NCBI RefSeq assembly: GCF_022539315.1
Contig: NC_066336.1
Span: 2,856,600 to 2,920,599, forward strand
Origin: Serinus canaria
Taxonomy: Eukaryota > Chordata > Aves > Passeriformes > Fringillidae
Length of the DNA: 64,000 bases
Reading direction: 5' to 3'
Made by a program: the position numbers and the translations under genes. The notes below the pieces were generated by a model. The model had not been told where the DNA came from. It made no database searches and saw nothing but the letters and a program-made list of their open reading frames with translations. How positions within the stretch are numbered: position 1 is the first letter of the stretch; every line of letters begins with the position of its first letter. Shown here piece after piece: positions 45,967-58,600 of the stretch.

Positions 45967-48900
45967 TAACCCAAAATCAAAATGACAACCAGCTTCCTGA
46001 GTGTGTGGTTCATACCTTGGCCCCTATGGAGGCTGGTGTCCCACAGGACAGAGACTCACTTGTGGAAGGGAAACTCACCAAAGCTTTAAGAAAATCCCAG
46101 GAAATGCTGCCAGCACAAACCAGCCGTCCTGCGAGAGGGACCCCAGCTGCACCCCGCTGAGCCCCGAGGAACTCCCCACTGAAGGACCCACTTAACACAC
46201 AGCAGATTGAGGAAATGAGAGGTTACAACAAACCACAGGTTGCTGAAATATTGTGACTCCGCTCGGACGGTCCCAGCTGTGGGCCAATCCCGGGTTGGGG
46301 ACAGCTGGTGTCACCCCGGCGTGTGGCAGGAGGGAGGCAAGCAGGAGGGGGAAGGCACAGCTCAGGCCCTGCAGAAGAGAAAGAAATTTTTGAATTGGGT
46401 AGAAACTACCTGTGTGCATGGCACTGTCTGGAATTCCCTGGATTCTCCTGCTCTGCCAGAGCTGATACCTGAGCAGAGGCACTGGGACAAGGACTGTGCC
46501 AGCCAAAGCTGGCAAGCCCTGGGTGGCTTTGCTGCCTGCTCTGCTCAGGGCAGTGTCACAGGGGGGCTCCCCCTCCCTGCCATGGGGTTTTAAAATGGGA
46601 TTTCTCTGTATAAACACATAGAGACACATTTCATTTCTCGAGAGCTCAGCAGGAGCTCTCTGCTCCCCAGGGATGTGCTATGGCTCTCAGGGTGGATCAG
46701 GGACGTGCTGCTGGAGCTCCACTCCCCTGGCAGGGCAAAGGGCAGGAGAAACCTCACCCAGACTGACCCTGGTGAATCCAATCTTCGCTGTACTCGCTTC
46801 CATAGCACCCTCAGCTCTGAGGTTTGGAGGGCAGAGCGAGCCAACAGGTGTGCAGGAGAGAGCTCCCTGTCCCTCCAAGGGTCACACCCCCAGCCCTGGT
46901 TCTCCTGTGGCTCATGGTGCCCACCAAGGACTCAGCTCTGGCACAGGACACCCCAATTCCCTTCACCTAGGCATCCCAGGGCTGGCTCTGCTCGGGGCAG
47001 GGCATGGAGGCTGCACTTTTGTTTGGGCTCCAGAGCTGTACCAAGCTCTCCGTGACTGCTCTACTGGCAGGAAAACCTTTCAGCCTATCATCCACTTTGT
47101 GTTTAAGTAAACAAGAAGCTATTCCATCTTTGAAAGGGGATTCCATTTCAGCACAATGATAAACGACCAGCATACCAAGCAGGGGGAGAAAGAGGTTCTT
47201 AAAAGTCATCCTTTAAGTTGCTTATGGATCATGTTCATATGATTTCTGAAAGCTTCCCAGCTGAATGATCCAACCTTGCTCTATTTTCTAGCCTGTGAGA
47301 GAAGTATTTTGCTTGCAAGCAGAACCATTTTCCCTTCCAGTTTTACCAGCACCCGTTGGTGAAGCTCAGCTCCCTGGCTCGCTGTGCCTCCCTCCTGGAG
47401 CCACGTCCCCACTGAGATCTCAGAGAGGATTAAGGAAAGGAGAATGCATTAGGAAAGTTTCCTACATGAGGCTCTGGTAATAACTTGATTCCCTACAGTA
47501 ACTCCTGGCACTATTAGCACAACAATTTCAAAACTAAACTGCATGTAATAAATCAACAGAACCTATTTTAGAGAACTCTAGGGATTATTAGAAAATCTGA
47601 CAAACTTCTTTCTGTTGTAGCCTTTCCCCTACTTTCTTCCTTTTTTCAGAGCAAAATGGGAAGAAAAAGGGACAAAGGCAACAGGAAGTTTAAGATGCAT
47701 ATTAAGAATATCCAAAATTTTTCAGTAGGGGTGATTTTAAAATTAAATTGTTTTAGAACAATTAGGAGAAAAAATATAAAAAATAAATCAAATTTATTTT
47801 CTCTTTTTTTTTTTTTTTGAGTCAGCTCAAGAATTGTGCTTATTCCCACTCCCAGAGAGCTGGTTCAGTTATGAATTTAGGAACATTTTGCCTCTGACCA
47901 ACATGAACTGCACACTGAATTCCCCAGTCCAAGCTGAGATGTCCTTAGCTGGGTGATGTCACCTCAACTCACACACATGTGAATGCTCTCTTTCCATGCA
48001 CTAAATTACCCTGTTGTGGTGTTGTCTCCGTGGCATCACTGTAAAATACATGTCTTTAAACAAATAAATCAATAAATGGGTTTGCTGAACCAGCTTCATT
48101 TGTTTATTCACCAAAACTGGAGTCAAACCCAACTGATTAAAAATGTCCACAGATACAGGACCCTCTCCTGAGAGCTTCTGCCCACATCTGAGAGCCAAGG
48201 AACCACATGGATCATGGATCATGGCTGGGAATGTCACTGCTCCAGCTCCTGCACCTATTCCCACTCTCAGCTTTGATCAGCTTGGTGCTAGACAGGAGAA
48301 GCAGCTGCTGGATGCACAGACAGACAGACAGAGATGCTTTGGCAGGAACTCCACTGCACAGGGAACAGCTTCATTTTCCCTGGTATTATTTGCTGGACAG
48401 AATTCCATTAACTCAGAATCTGCAGGATGGGTTCTAGTCTGTCTCCTCAGATTTGGAGCAATACATCCCATGCCATGGGGGGAACAGAGGGCCAGGGATA
48501 ATGGACAGCTTGCAGTTGTGGGTTTGGAACTGTTTCATTGCTCTCTTATTTGCTGAGATTTGGAACCTAAGGAAGATGAACGTCACCAAACACATGTTGG
48601 TTCTATCACATTCTTGACCCTCTCTGGGTAATATAAATCTGTATTTTTCATCATCTACAGTCAAGGAACTGTGTGCACACACACTCCTCACACAGTAATT
48701 CACTGACTTTCCACCCCCAGAGAGGTGGAGGTAATGTATATACTCCTTAGCCCATGTTTATGTTTAAATGATTTCTCACCCAGGAGAAATTTTAGCTTTG
48801 ATTAAAGGAAACAAAGTAGGATAGTGAAAGAGGTTATCTCTAAAACTATGGTTTGGATTACATTGTCTGAGAACACTAAAAGGGATAATTCAGATATATA

Positions 48901-51579
48901 TTTACAAATTTTACGAAGTCAATAGACTTCACAGAGAGACATGATAGCCATCACATTTAAAAAATCTATATTAAAAGTACAGAAATACCAGAGTACTTAA
49001 TCAATCACCATCAATAAATGTCAGTCACCATCACCCTGATGGCATTTATGTACTCTGTCATACATCACACCCAGCTGGATGCCAAACCATAGTTTGGATG
49101 GAGCTGCTTGCTGGAATTTCCAGGATTTCTGAAGAACAGGAAGAGAGAGGCAGCCAGGTAGGTGGTATATTGTAATTTCCAGCCTGAGGTAAAATGCTGC
49201 TTTAGAGGCACTGACAGGGCCACAGAGGAGCCGAGCCCATAAGGGCAGAAGTTACTTTTCCTGACTGTTCAAATCAAGCCACGAGGAAACATTTCTCTTT
49301 AACTGCTTTTTCTCCCAGAGCACTGGTGCCTGCTGGATCTGTAGCACTGGCAGATGTTCCCAGAGTGAAACCCAGGGCTCTGCAGCCCAGCTCTGAGCCC
49401 CCACACCCTCCCAGGGCTGCACCCCACTGCCACAGCTCAGCCTGGGCTCTTAAAGCCCTCTAACAACTCCCTGCCTTTTTCCTTGACTTCAGTTTTCTCC
49501 TCCCTCCCAAGTTCCCCTGTTGCTTCCAGTCACCATTTTGGAAACTCCAAATTCAAAGCAACAATCCAGGATCACTTTGTCTTTCCTGTCCCACCTGGAA
49601 TCCTTTGCCAAGGAGCCCTCCCTCCTGCTCCTGCTCCTGTATCCCTGGGAAGCCATGCCTGAGGAACTGAGCTGGGAAAGCTGCTGTGGTGATAAACTGC
49701 CTACAAGATCTTCTGCTGTGATTTTGAAGAGGAGCTACAAAATCCACTTGTGCTCTGCAAGGAACTGCTACAACAGAGGGAGATGGCTGAGGCTGCTTTA
49801 TCTTGTTAATAAAACAGAGGAGCTCAATACCACACTGAAAAAGGGCTCTGAGTGCAAGTCCAGTCTTGTTCTGAACTCTTGGAAATCTACTTTTCCTTCA
49901 TTTAATTGACAAAATCTGTAGATCATACGAGGAAGACAATCCCTGCCAAAAATCCAACATCACTAGTTTTTAATAATACAATGGGAATAACCCCTCAGAA
50001 CATATGTAATTATGGGAATGAGTCATTCTGATGGCATCATGTAACCACATTCACTGGGATTTGACAAAGATGAGGCCACATAAAACTCAAAATTATTTCA
50101 TTTCAGCCCTGGTCAGGCAGAGAGGCTGAGGCCACGTAGCAGAGGAGATGGACAGTGGTCTGTGACCCTGTTGTCCTGGCTGGTTGTGGCCAGGACAGAA
50201 TGAGAAAAAGCTAAAGATTGAAATGGGGGGGATGTATCAACAGCAAAGGAAAAGCTGTGAGTCATGGAGCAACAAAACATCAGTTTAGTGGAGCAAAATA
50301 TCTGACTTGCACGTTATCAGATACACAATAAGCAGCTGCAGCCTCAGGGATGCTGCAAGTTCAACACCAACTGCTGGCCCCAGTGCTGGAATTTGGTCAG
50401 GGGATATGTGAGGGGGAGGAAAGAGGCACAGCAAGGTGCCAGTTTGGAAGCAGGCCCCACACATTATCAGTAGGATCTTATGACACAAAATGCAGGCTCA
50501 TAGCCCACCCCAATGGCTGGTAAAGGGTCTGAGCCCTCCCAGCAACACTTCCAACCTGGGAATTCAGCAGCCAACTCCAGGGCATCCCCAAGACAAACTC
50601 TCCCTGCCACAGCCTCCTGCCCAAAGCTGGCTGGGTCTGTTCCCTCACAGAAAGAGACGGCGACTTTCTGGCTGCTCCCCAAGATGTCTTGCTAACAATA
50701 AAGAGGGAGTTTTCTTAAGGGAAAGGAAGAAAGAGTTGGGGAGAACAGAGCAAAAGTATTACTCAACTATTTAGTCTAAAATTTTGAAAATCAAAAGGCT
50801 CTTCTGACAGATTGATATTGACTCTAATAGAAAACACACTTGTCCCGGGAAAACTCTTCTACATGAGCCTCGAGTCTGATAGCTTAAACAATTATCTACA
50901 ATTTGGAATTGATTTTTTATAGCCACATCAATGTGTACTTTTTCAATGCCCAAGGCACAGATAATTCTATTAAGAGAAAAACCAGAACGTGTAGGCTTAA
51001 GCCAAACAGCCTCCAACTCCAGACTCAGTCTTACAAAACATGTCCCAAGGCCTGACTCATCGTGGCTCCCTTGTACAGCAGGGACTCTACACCTCACAGC
51101 AAAACGCTGAAAATCATTAGGAGAACAAAATCCCAGCAGCTCTGTTATTGTTTTGGGTTTAAAGGAGCATTAGCAGCACCAGAAGGACATTGCTCTGCTG
51201 CTAATAAGGGTTTGGGAAGGATGGGCCAGAGCTGTGTTTTGGGCAAGTATTCCCCAAGGTGCTGAGCTTGGCTCTAGCCCAAGCTCTGCTATCAATTAAC
51301 ACAGTTTCAGTTCAGCTTTGTTCATTTCCCCTAGGTGAGGAGCTTTCAAATTGCTATTACAGACTGGCAGTAATAACAGGGATGTGGGCTTTGGACACAG
51401 ACCTTGCAGAGATTTGATCTGTTAATGCACCATCCATGCAGTTCTCTACCTGCAAATGAAAACACGCAGCGTTGCTATTGCTAATTTCTAAAATTCTTTG
51501 CCAGTAACCCAGAAAGAACAGCCCCGTGTGCCTGTAAACACCCACCAGCACTGCCTTGTGCTCCAGTCTCTGCTGTGGC
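45967..51579. other. Intergenic between RSPO1 and GNL2, no gene seen
   Basis: About 5.6 kb. AT-rich stretches lie at 47500-47850 and 48780-49090, with poly(T) at 47803-47818. Within 48843-49095 a 14 bp inverted pair brackets 225 bp of AT-rich sequence. No coding exon or RNA gene was recognised. Part of the left end may be extended RSPO1 3' UTR. Confidence 0.45.
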
Positions 51580-51903
51580 AGTGTCCCTCTGGCTGTCCCA
51601 GTGCCCCCTCCGACTGTCCCAATGTCACGCCAGCAATCCCAGTGTCCCATGAACAGCCCCAGGGTCACACCAGCATCCCCAGTGTCCCTCTGGCTGCCCC
51701 AGTGTCCCTCTGGCTGCTCCAGTGTCACACCAGCAGCCCCAGTGCCCCTTTAGCAGCCCCACTGTCACACGAGCAGCTCCAGGGCCCCTTTAGCAGCCCC
51801 AGTGTCACACCAGTAGTCCCAGTGTCCGTCTGGCTGTCCCACTGTCACACCAGCAGCCCCAGTATCCCACCAGCCACCCCAGTGTCACACCAGCAGCCCC
51901 CAC
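51580..51903. repeat. ~20 bp minisatellite upstream of GNL2
   Basis: Imperfect units of ccagtgtcacaccagcagcc alternate with ccagtgtccctctggctgcc, giving a roughly 40 bp higher-order pattern. It ends about 100 bp before the GNL2 CpG island. Confidence 0.9.
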
Positions 51904-51989
51904 CCATCAGCGAGAGGCAGGGAGCGCTCCTGCCGCTCTCCCGAACGATTTCCATGATGTGTCACTGAACAAACTCCACTTCCCGAACA

Positions 51990-52660
51990 ATGGGGGCTCC
52001 CGTGCCAGCGCCCTCGCCGGGCCTTCAACCACCCGGCCGGACTGCGGCGCTGCGGGCGGGCACTGCCACTCCAGAGACGGGCAGTGACACGGAGCGCAGC
52101 GACACAAATCACAGGAGCACAGGGGCACGAAGGGGACACGGGAGACACGGGGGGACACCAAGAGACCCCGAGGCCGGGCAGGCCGAGCCGAGGCTGCCGT
52201 AGCAACCGGGCCCGGGGGTGCCGCCTGCGCCTGCGCCGCCGCGCGGCAGCTCCCGGAAGTGCGTCAGGCTCTGCCGCGCGCCGGAAGTGCCGCGCGCGTG
52301 TCCGCGGCCCGGCCCGAGGTCTTCGGGTCTGTCCCGCCACCGGCACTGGAACCCGCACCCACAGCGATACCGGCACTGGAACCCGCACCCACAGCGATAC
52401 CGGCACTGGAACCCACACCGACACTGATACCGGCACCGGAGCCCACACCTGCACCGGAACCCACACCGATACCGGCACCCGCATCGACACCGGCACCATG
52501 GTGAAACCGCGCTACAAGGGCCGCTGCTCCATCAATCCCTCCCGCGCCAGCACCAACCCCGGTACGGGCGAGGCCGCGGGTCGGGCGGGCTGGACCGGAC
52601 CAGAGCAGACCGAACCGAACCGGGGCTGATGTTCTCTTGTCTCTGCAGATCGTATCGGGG
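51990..52660 (+). promoter_or_regulatory. GNL2: CpG island promoter of GNL2
   Basis: Dense CpG (GCGCGCGG, CCGGAAGTG and similar) spans the region up to and including GNL2 exon 1. Two CCGGAAGT ETS-type motifs lie near 52254 and 52280 (ccggaagtgcgtc, gccggaagtgccg), typical of TATA-less housekeeping promoters. The transcription start is probably between about 52250 and 52340. Confidence 0.7.
52340..52497. repeat. 30 bp tandem repeat abutting the GNL2 start codon
   Basis: accggcactggaacccgcac plus ccacagcgat is repeated at 30 bp and then degenerates into 12-24 bp units (accggcaccggaacccacac). It occupies the presumed GNL2 5' UTR up to the CACCATGG start context. Confidence 0.88.
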
Positions 52661-55600
52661 GCGAGGGAGGGAACAACATGCGGGACCGAGCGACCATCCG
52701 GCGCCTCAACATGTACCGGCAGAAGGAGCGCAGGTGAGCGGCCCGGCCCGCGGGGGAGCAGCGGCCTGGCCTGGCCGCGATCCCGGCACCGGCCGGGCAG
52801 GGCCGCGCCAGGGACAGACCACAGAACACCTCGGGACTGGTACTGGGAAGGAAAGATACATTATTTAATAAAAATTCGCGCTTTCCAATAGGAAATGACT
52901 CCAAAAATTCTTTCCTGGTAGGGTGGGCAGGCCCTGGCACAGGGTGCCCAGAGCAGCTGGGGCTGCCCCTGGATCCCTGATAGTGCCCAAGGCCAGGCTG
53001 GACAGGGCTGGGAGCACCCTGGGGCAGTGGGAGGTGTCCCTGCCATGGCAGGAGTGGCACTGGATGGGCTTTAAGGTCCCTTCTAGCCCAAAGCCTTCTG
53101 TGATAGGTTATGATACTGTCATATTATGATGTGATTGGTGATAGGTTAATGTGCCAGCTGAAGTTCTAATGCCCGTAACAGCTTCTGTGCCTTTCCTGAG
53201 GTTGCCTCACCCTGCAGACACTCACATGATGAATTGGAACTGAAACACATGTGTTTTACCCTGTGTCAGAAATTCTTGTTCATTCAGCCTTCATTTCTAG
53301 CACATCAAGTTTTAGTTACTGCCATTTTTTTCACTGTGTCTAAACCATTATTTTGGACTATTGGTAGCTGTTTTGTCATATAGAAATTTTGTAAGTCACT
53401 CTGTGGTGGGCTCTGTAACCCTGTGAACTTGGGAGCCTGATCTCAGGCCTGAGCCTGATCCTGACCTTGATCCTGGACCTGATCCCAGGCCTGATCTGAG
53501 CCTGATCCCAAGCCTGATCTCAGCCTGATCCCGAGCTCTCAGCAGCCCAGCAATGTACCAGGTATACAGCTGGGAAACACTTGATGCATCTGCCTGGAGA
53601 GACCCAAACCACCCAGAATTCCTGAATTTCCCACAGCAGCACAGCTCAAACTCTCCTCCAAAACACCTTAAGAGCCTCAGTTCCCTCAGCATTTCCAGAG
53701 AGGGTCCCCCTGTTCCCCTCTGTGCCACACACAGAGATCCATGGCAGGGGAGCAGCACCCACGTGTCTGTGCTATGGCAGTTCTGAGAGCCCTGTTTCAC
53801 ATCACCTTGTTTGGTTTCTTGTGCCAAATGTCCCACTGTTTGGGGAGCAGATGGGGAGGAGGGATTTTGAGATATTGCTGAGTTCAAACCAGGTCTCATC
53901 TTGCAAATCCTGTGTGGGTGAGTCCTGCAGAGTTGGTTAAAGGGCTTTGTGAGAGAACTCAGTGGGATTTGCCAGAAAACAGCACTGGTGCCTTTTGCAG
54001 TCCCAGGAGCCCTTCCTGGGCTGTCACAAGCAGCTGCAGGGAGGGTCTGGCCAGGCTGGAGTGAGACCAAGGGCTGTGGCTGCCATCACTGCCACTCAGG
54101 GTTGGTTAACTCACCCCCATGGGGTGCATGGCAGCATTCACCACTGCAGGGGAAGGGTCCCTCTACATTTTGTGTCTCTGCTTCTGGCCTGGCACACACA
54201 AGGGCTGCAGGGGTCAATGCTGCTCTCTGTGCACTGACATGTCTTCATCTGTCCCTTAGGAACAAACGTGGCAAAGTCATCAAACCTCTGCAGTATCAGT
54301 CAACTGTGGCACCAGGCACTGTTGCAAGAGTGGAACCAAATATCAAATGGTTTGGTGAGTTTTACCCAACTTCCAGACTCAGCAAGCTTCAAAACTGTTG
54401 AATTTAGTGTGATGCAAGGTGTTATTTTCAGAATGGTGGTCTGAGAGCTGTGTGGGAAGGTGAAGGACCCCTGCTGCTCTTGTTTCCTTTTTTGGCTACC
54501 TAAACACAGAGGCCAGACAAAATCAAGGCAATAAAAAGCAGTTCTATTTATTGAAGGCCTTCAGGGACATTTAGGGCAGACAAAGCCCCCAGGGGCTGCA
54601 CCCAAAATGGCCAATGGGTCACAGGTTTTCACATTTTTATAAGTTTGGTTCATTTGCATATTGGGGTTCATCTTCCAATTACATCTTCAGCTAATGAAGT
54701 CATTGACCCCAAGTTTGCTCCCCCAACTCCCTTTTGTTTCCATCTCTCAGGGCCTGAGGCAGTGAGGTGTCCTTGATTGCCAGGCCTGGAGAGGAATTGT
54801 TGTGTCTGCCCAAAATGGGGAAGCAGCAGCTCCCACTAAGTGTGGAGTTTGGAGTTCTACACTAAAGAACTGCAGGATTACAAATAGATAGAAAATATAA
54901 AAGCTGAAATCCTGAGGCATCATTGTCACCCCTTGCCTGTACCTGTGCTTTGGGGCTTTGCTTTCCCTAGGGGGGGTTATTTTGGCTCCTGTTTTGTTCC
55001 CCATGGTTTGCCCATGTGAATGGCTTTTAAATGTCCTAGAGATCCTTTTAAAATTTCCTATAAATGGTGGGAAAGAAAGGGATTGGCTGCTTCTTTGGGC
55101 TTGGTCTCAAGTAAAACCCTTTTGGTTTTCACTGGTATTTTTGTTCCCAAATGGAAAGTTCATGTTTTATTGGTGTCCCCAGTTGGAGATCAGGAAAGGC
55201 CAGGTGTGATGGTTGTTTCTTACACTCAGGAAATACTCGTGTGATCAAGCAATCATCCCTGCAGAAATTCCAGGAGGAGATGGAGACTGTGATGAAGGAT
55301 CCTTACAGGGTGATCATGAAGCAGAAGAAGCTGCCCATGTCCCTGTTCTACGATCGGATCAAACCACACGTGGGTATCCCTGGCTGTGCAGGTGTGTGCA
55401 CACCTGGGGGCAGCTCTGCTGTCCCTGCTCGGTCTAGGAAACACTGCCTTCTGCAAGGGGCAGCTGTAGTGGATTCCATGGGGAAGGATGGTTCTGATTC
55501 CCTGTCACTGTGGCCATCAAGTGTGAGGACAAAGAAAGACACATTACTTAATAAAAATTCTCATTGTCAAATAGGAAATGACTCCAAAAATTCTTTCCTG

Positions 55601-58600
55601 TCAGGGTGGGCGGGCCCTGGCACAGGGTGCCCAGAGCAGCTGGGGCTGCCCCTGGATCCCTGGCAGTGCCCAAGGCCAGGCTGGACAGGGCTGGGAGCAC
55701 CCTGGGGCAGTGGGAGGTGTCCCTGCCATGGCAGGGGTGGCACTGGATGGGCTTTAAGGTCCCTTCTAGCCCAAAGCCTTCTGTGATAGGTTATGATACT
55801 GTCATATTATGATGTGATTGGTGATAGGTTAATGTGCCAGCTGAAGTTCTAATGCCTCTTAACAGCTTCTGTGCCTTTCCTGAGGTTGCTTCACCCTGCA
55901 GACACTCACATGATGAACTGGAACTGAAACACATGTGTTTTACCCTGTGTCAGAAATTCTTGTTCATTCAGCCTTCATTTCTAGCACATCAAGTTTTAGT
56001 TACTGCCATTTTTTTCACTGTGTCTAAACCATTATTTTGGACTATTGGTAGCTGTTTTGTCATATGGAAACTTTGTAAGTTCATGTCATAAGAACATTAT
56101 TTAAATTAGGGAAAAGGTTGTGTTAAAACATGCGTTACCAAAACAAATTGCTGCTTTCAGCCATGGACTGTTTGCTGTTCCAAGACAAGCTGGCTTTCAT
56201 TGCAAGCTTTAAAATCTAGTTTTGATTGTAATTATCCATGACAAAAATCTGAGAATTTGGCGAGATTTGTGCTCTTGTTAGAAAAACAAGCAATGATCAA
56301 AGATAGCAGCTGAATTTTCATCACGGTGCTTGTAATTGCATTTGACACCATTTATGGTGTAAGAACTGAAGCATGGTTCGTTGGCAAGTGCAGAATGTTT
56401 TGTTGCTTATTAAGTATCCACTCTTGTGTTTCTCAAAGCTTGAAGTGGAAAACTCAAACATTGTTAGGGAAGTGTCTGTCACTTGTTAGAGACTGCCAGG
56501 GCTGTGTTGAACTCGGGGGTACTTCCCTGTGTGTCACGAGAGATGGGAAAAAAATGGTGCTTGGGGTTTGTTTTTTTTTAACCAGTCTGTTTTTCCTCAG
56601 ACCTCCAGAGTTCACATTCTTGACACAGAAACATTTGAAACAACGTTTGGCCCCAAATCCCAAAGGAAAAGACCAACTCTGTCTGCAAGTGATGTGCAGT
56701 CTCTGGTGGAGAATGCTGAGGCCTCGTCAGAGTCTTATGACCAGGGCAAGGACAGAGACCTGGTGACAGAGGACACTGGTGTAAGGTGACTGGAGAAGAA
56801 AATTATTCATTGTATACATGTATGAAAAGCCAGCCTTGTTTTCAAAGAAGGATCTGGTACCTCCATCAGTGCTGTTACTGTATGAGGAGGAATGAAAATG
56901 AGATTAGCTGAATGTGGGATTTTGGCTAAATACCAACTGTTACTTAGGCTTTGTCCCCTCTTTTGTCTGTAAATGGCTGAAGAGAGGAGAAGATCCTGAC
57001 CCTGTATCTGTGGTGCTGATGTTCCTGGTGATGTCTTCTAGGGATGAAGCACAAGAGGAAATCTTTAAGAAAGGACAGTCCAAAAGAATCTGGGGTGAGC
57101 TCTACAAGGTAAATGGCACTTGGAGTTTGCAGCAGTCACATATGTCAGCCTTTGCACAGTTAGGGGCTTCAGCACAGCACTGAAATCCTGTACAGCAACA
57201 ATGACAGAAACTCAAAAAGAGTAGATTTTAATTTCTGAAGCTCTGCCTGACTGAGCTTGATTCTTGAGCTCTTGTCCTACAGGAACAAACACTCTTAAAA
57301 TGCATGATCTAGAAGGGGACTGGCAGAGTGAAAGTGTAAGTTTCTCTTGGATTCCTGGGTCTTCACCATTAGTAAAAGAGTCATGTTTCCTTAAGTTTCT
57401 TTAGGCTAAAAACATCTGGCATGTTGATGGGGTCATCTTGGGAGAGCTCTGACCCCCATGAGCCACCATGGCTGCCAGAGAAATGGAGACTGAGTGAATT
57501 GGGGTGGTATGAGCAGTTTGTGTGCTCTCAGTGGCTCTTAGGTGTGAAATTGCTTGACTTTTTGCTCTGAATTTCTGAATGTAGCTTAAAACCTTTTCAT
57601 TTGGATCTAAAAGCACTGGAAATGGTTGAGCAAAACAGATTTCAGTAAGAGGCTGCCAAAACTGCAGGAAAAAGCTGTGAAACAAATTCACTTGGCTTGA
57701 AACAAGTCATAAAATGACAGCTCCCTGCTGTAGTTGCTTCGTGGACTAACAGCAGGTTCCTGCTTGGTTGTGTGTTTCATATTGGTCCAGAAACATCTTT
57801 TATACCATGATCCATTAGGAAATGGTAGAAGGGAGTTGTTGCTGAATGGAGGATGAACACTGGGGGTTTGTGTGCTGCAGTTTGGGTGTAATGTTTTCTT
57901 TCCCTGGTGCATAAGAACAGGTAAAAGTCATTCAGGTGTCCAGGTTGAATTTGGAGAGGAGAGAGTAGAGCATCAGTGGATGTTAGACTGAACTTCACTA
58001 CTCTGTGGGGAACTAGCAGTTTGTGAAGGATACAAAGTTTTTAAATTAATGATGTAGTTTCAAATATGACTAGTTTTTATTTGGGAGGTACAGGTATCTT
58101 GCTTTCTGCAAAATCCATTACTTCTCTGTGGTTTTTTTTTTCAATTTTTCAGGTGATTGACTCATCAGATGTTGTTGTTCAAGTTCTTGATGCCCGAGAT
58201 CCCATGGGCACTCGCTCCCCTCATGTGGAATCCTACCTTAAAAAGGAGAAGCCCTGGAAACATCTCATTTTCGTCCTGAACAAATGTGATCTCATTCCTA
58301 CCTGGGCCACTGTAAGCACAGTCCTGCCTGTTATTCTGTGGACCTTCTTTGTTCCTGTTGTGGCTGTAGCTCTGTGCCAGTCCCCATGCTGGTCTGGAAG
58401 GGCGTTCTGCAACTGGGGTGCTGGGAGTTCTCTGCTTGCCTGCAGTAAAAGTAACAATTACCATGTAAATCTGTCCAAGTTTGGCCAAGTTGAGCAACAC
58501 ACGCCAGCCACAAATTCCCTACTTCCTCTGTCTGGATTTAACAGTTCAGCTGTTGTCTCCAGAGTGTGCTAAATGTTAGTCTGCCTAGGATCCATATCCA

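Noticed and set aside
51885..52499. A 204-codon - strand frame (Val/Pro/Ser-rich) in the GNL2 CpG island
   Set aside because: Antisense of the 30 bp leader repeat and CpG island; not recognisable as a divergent gene.
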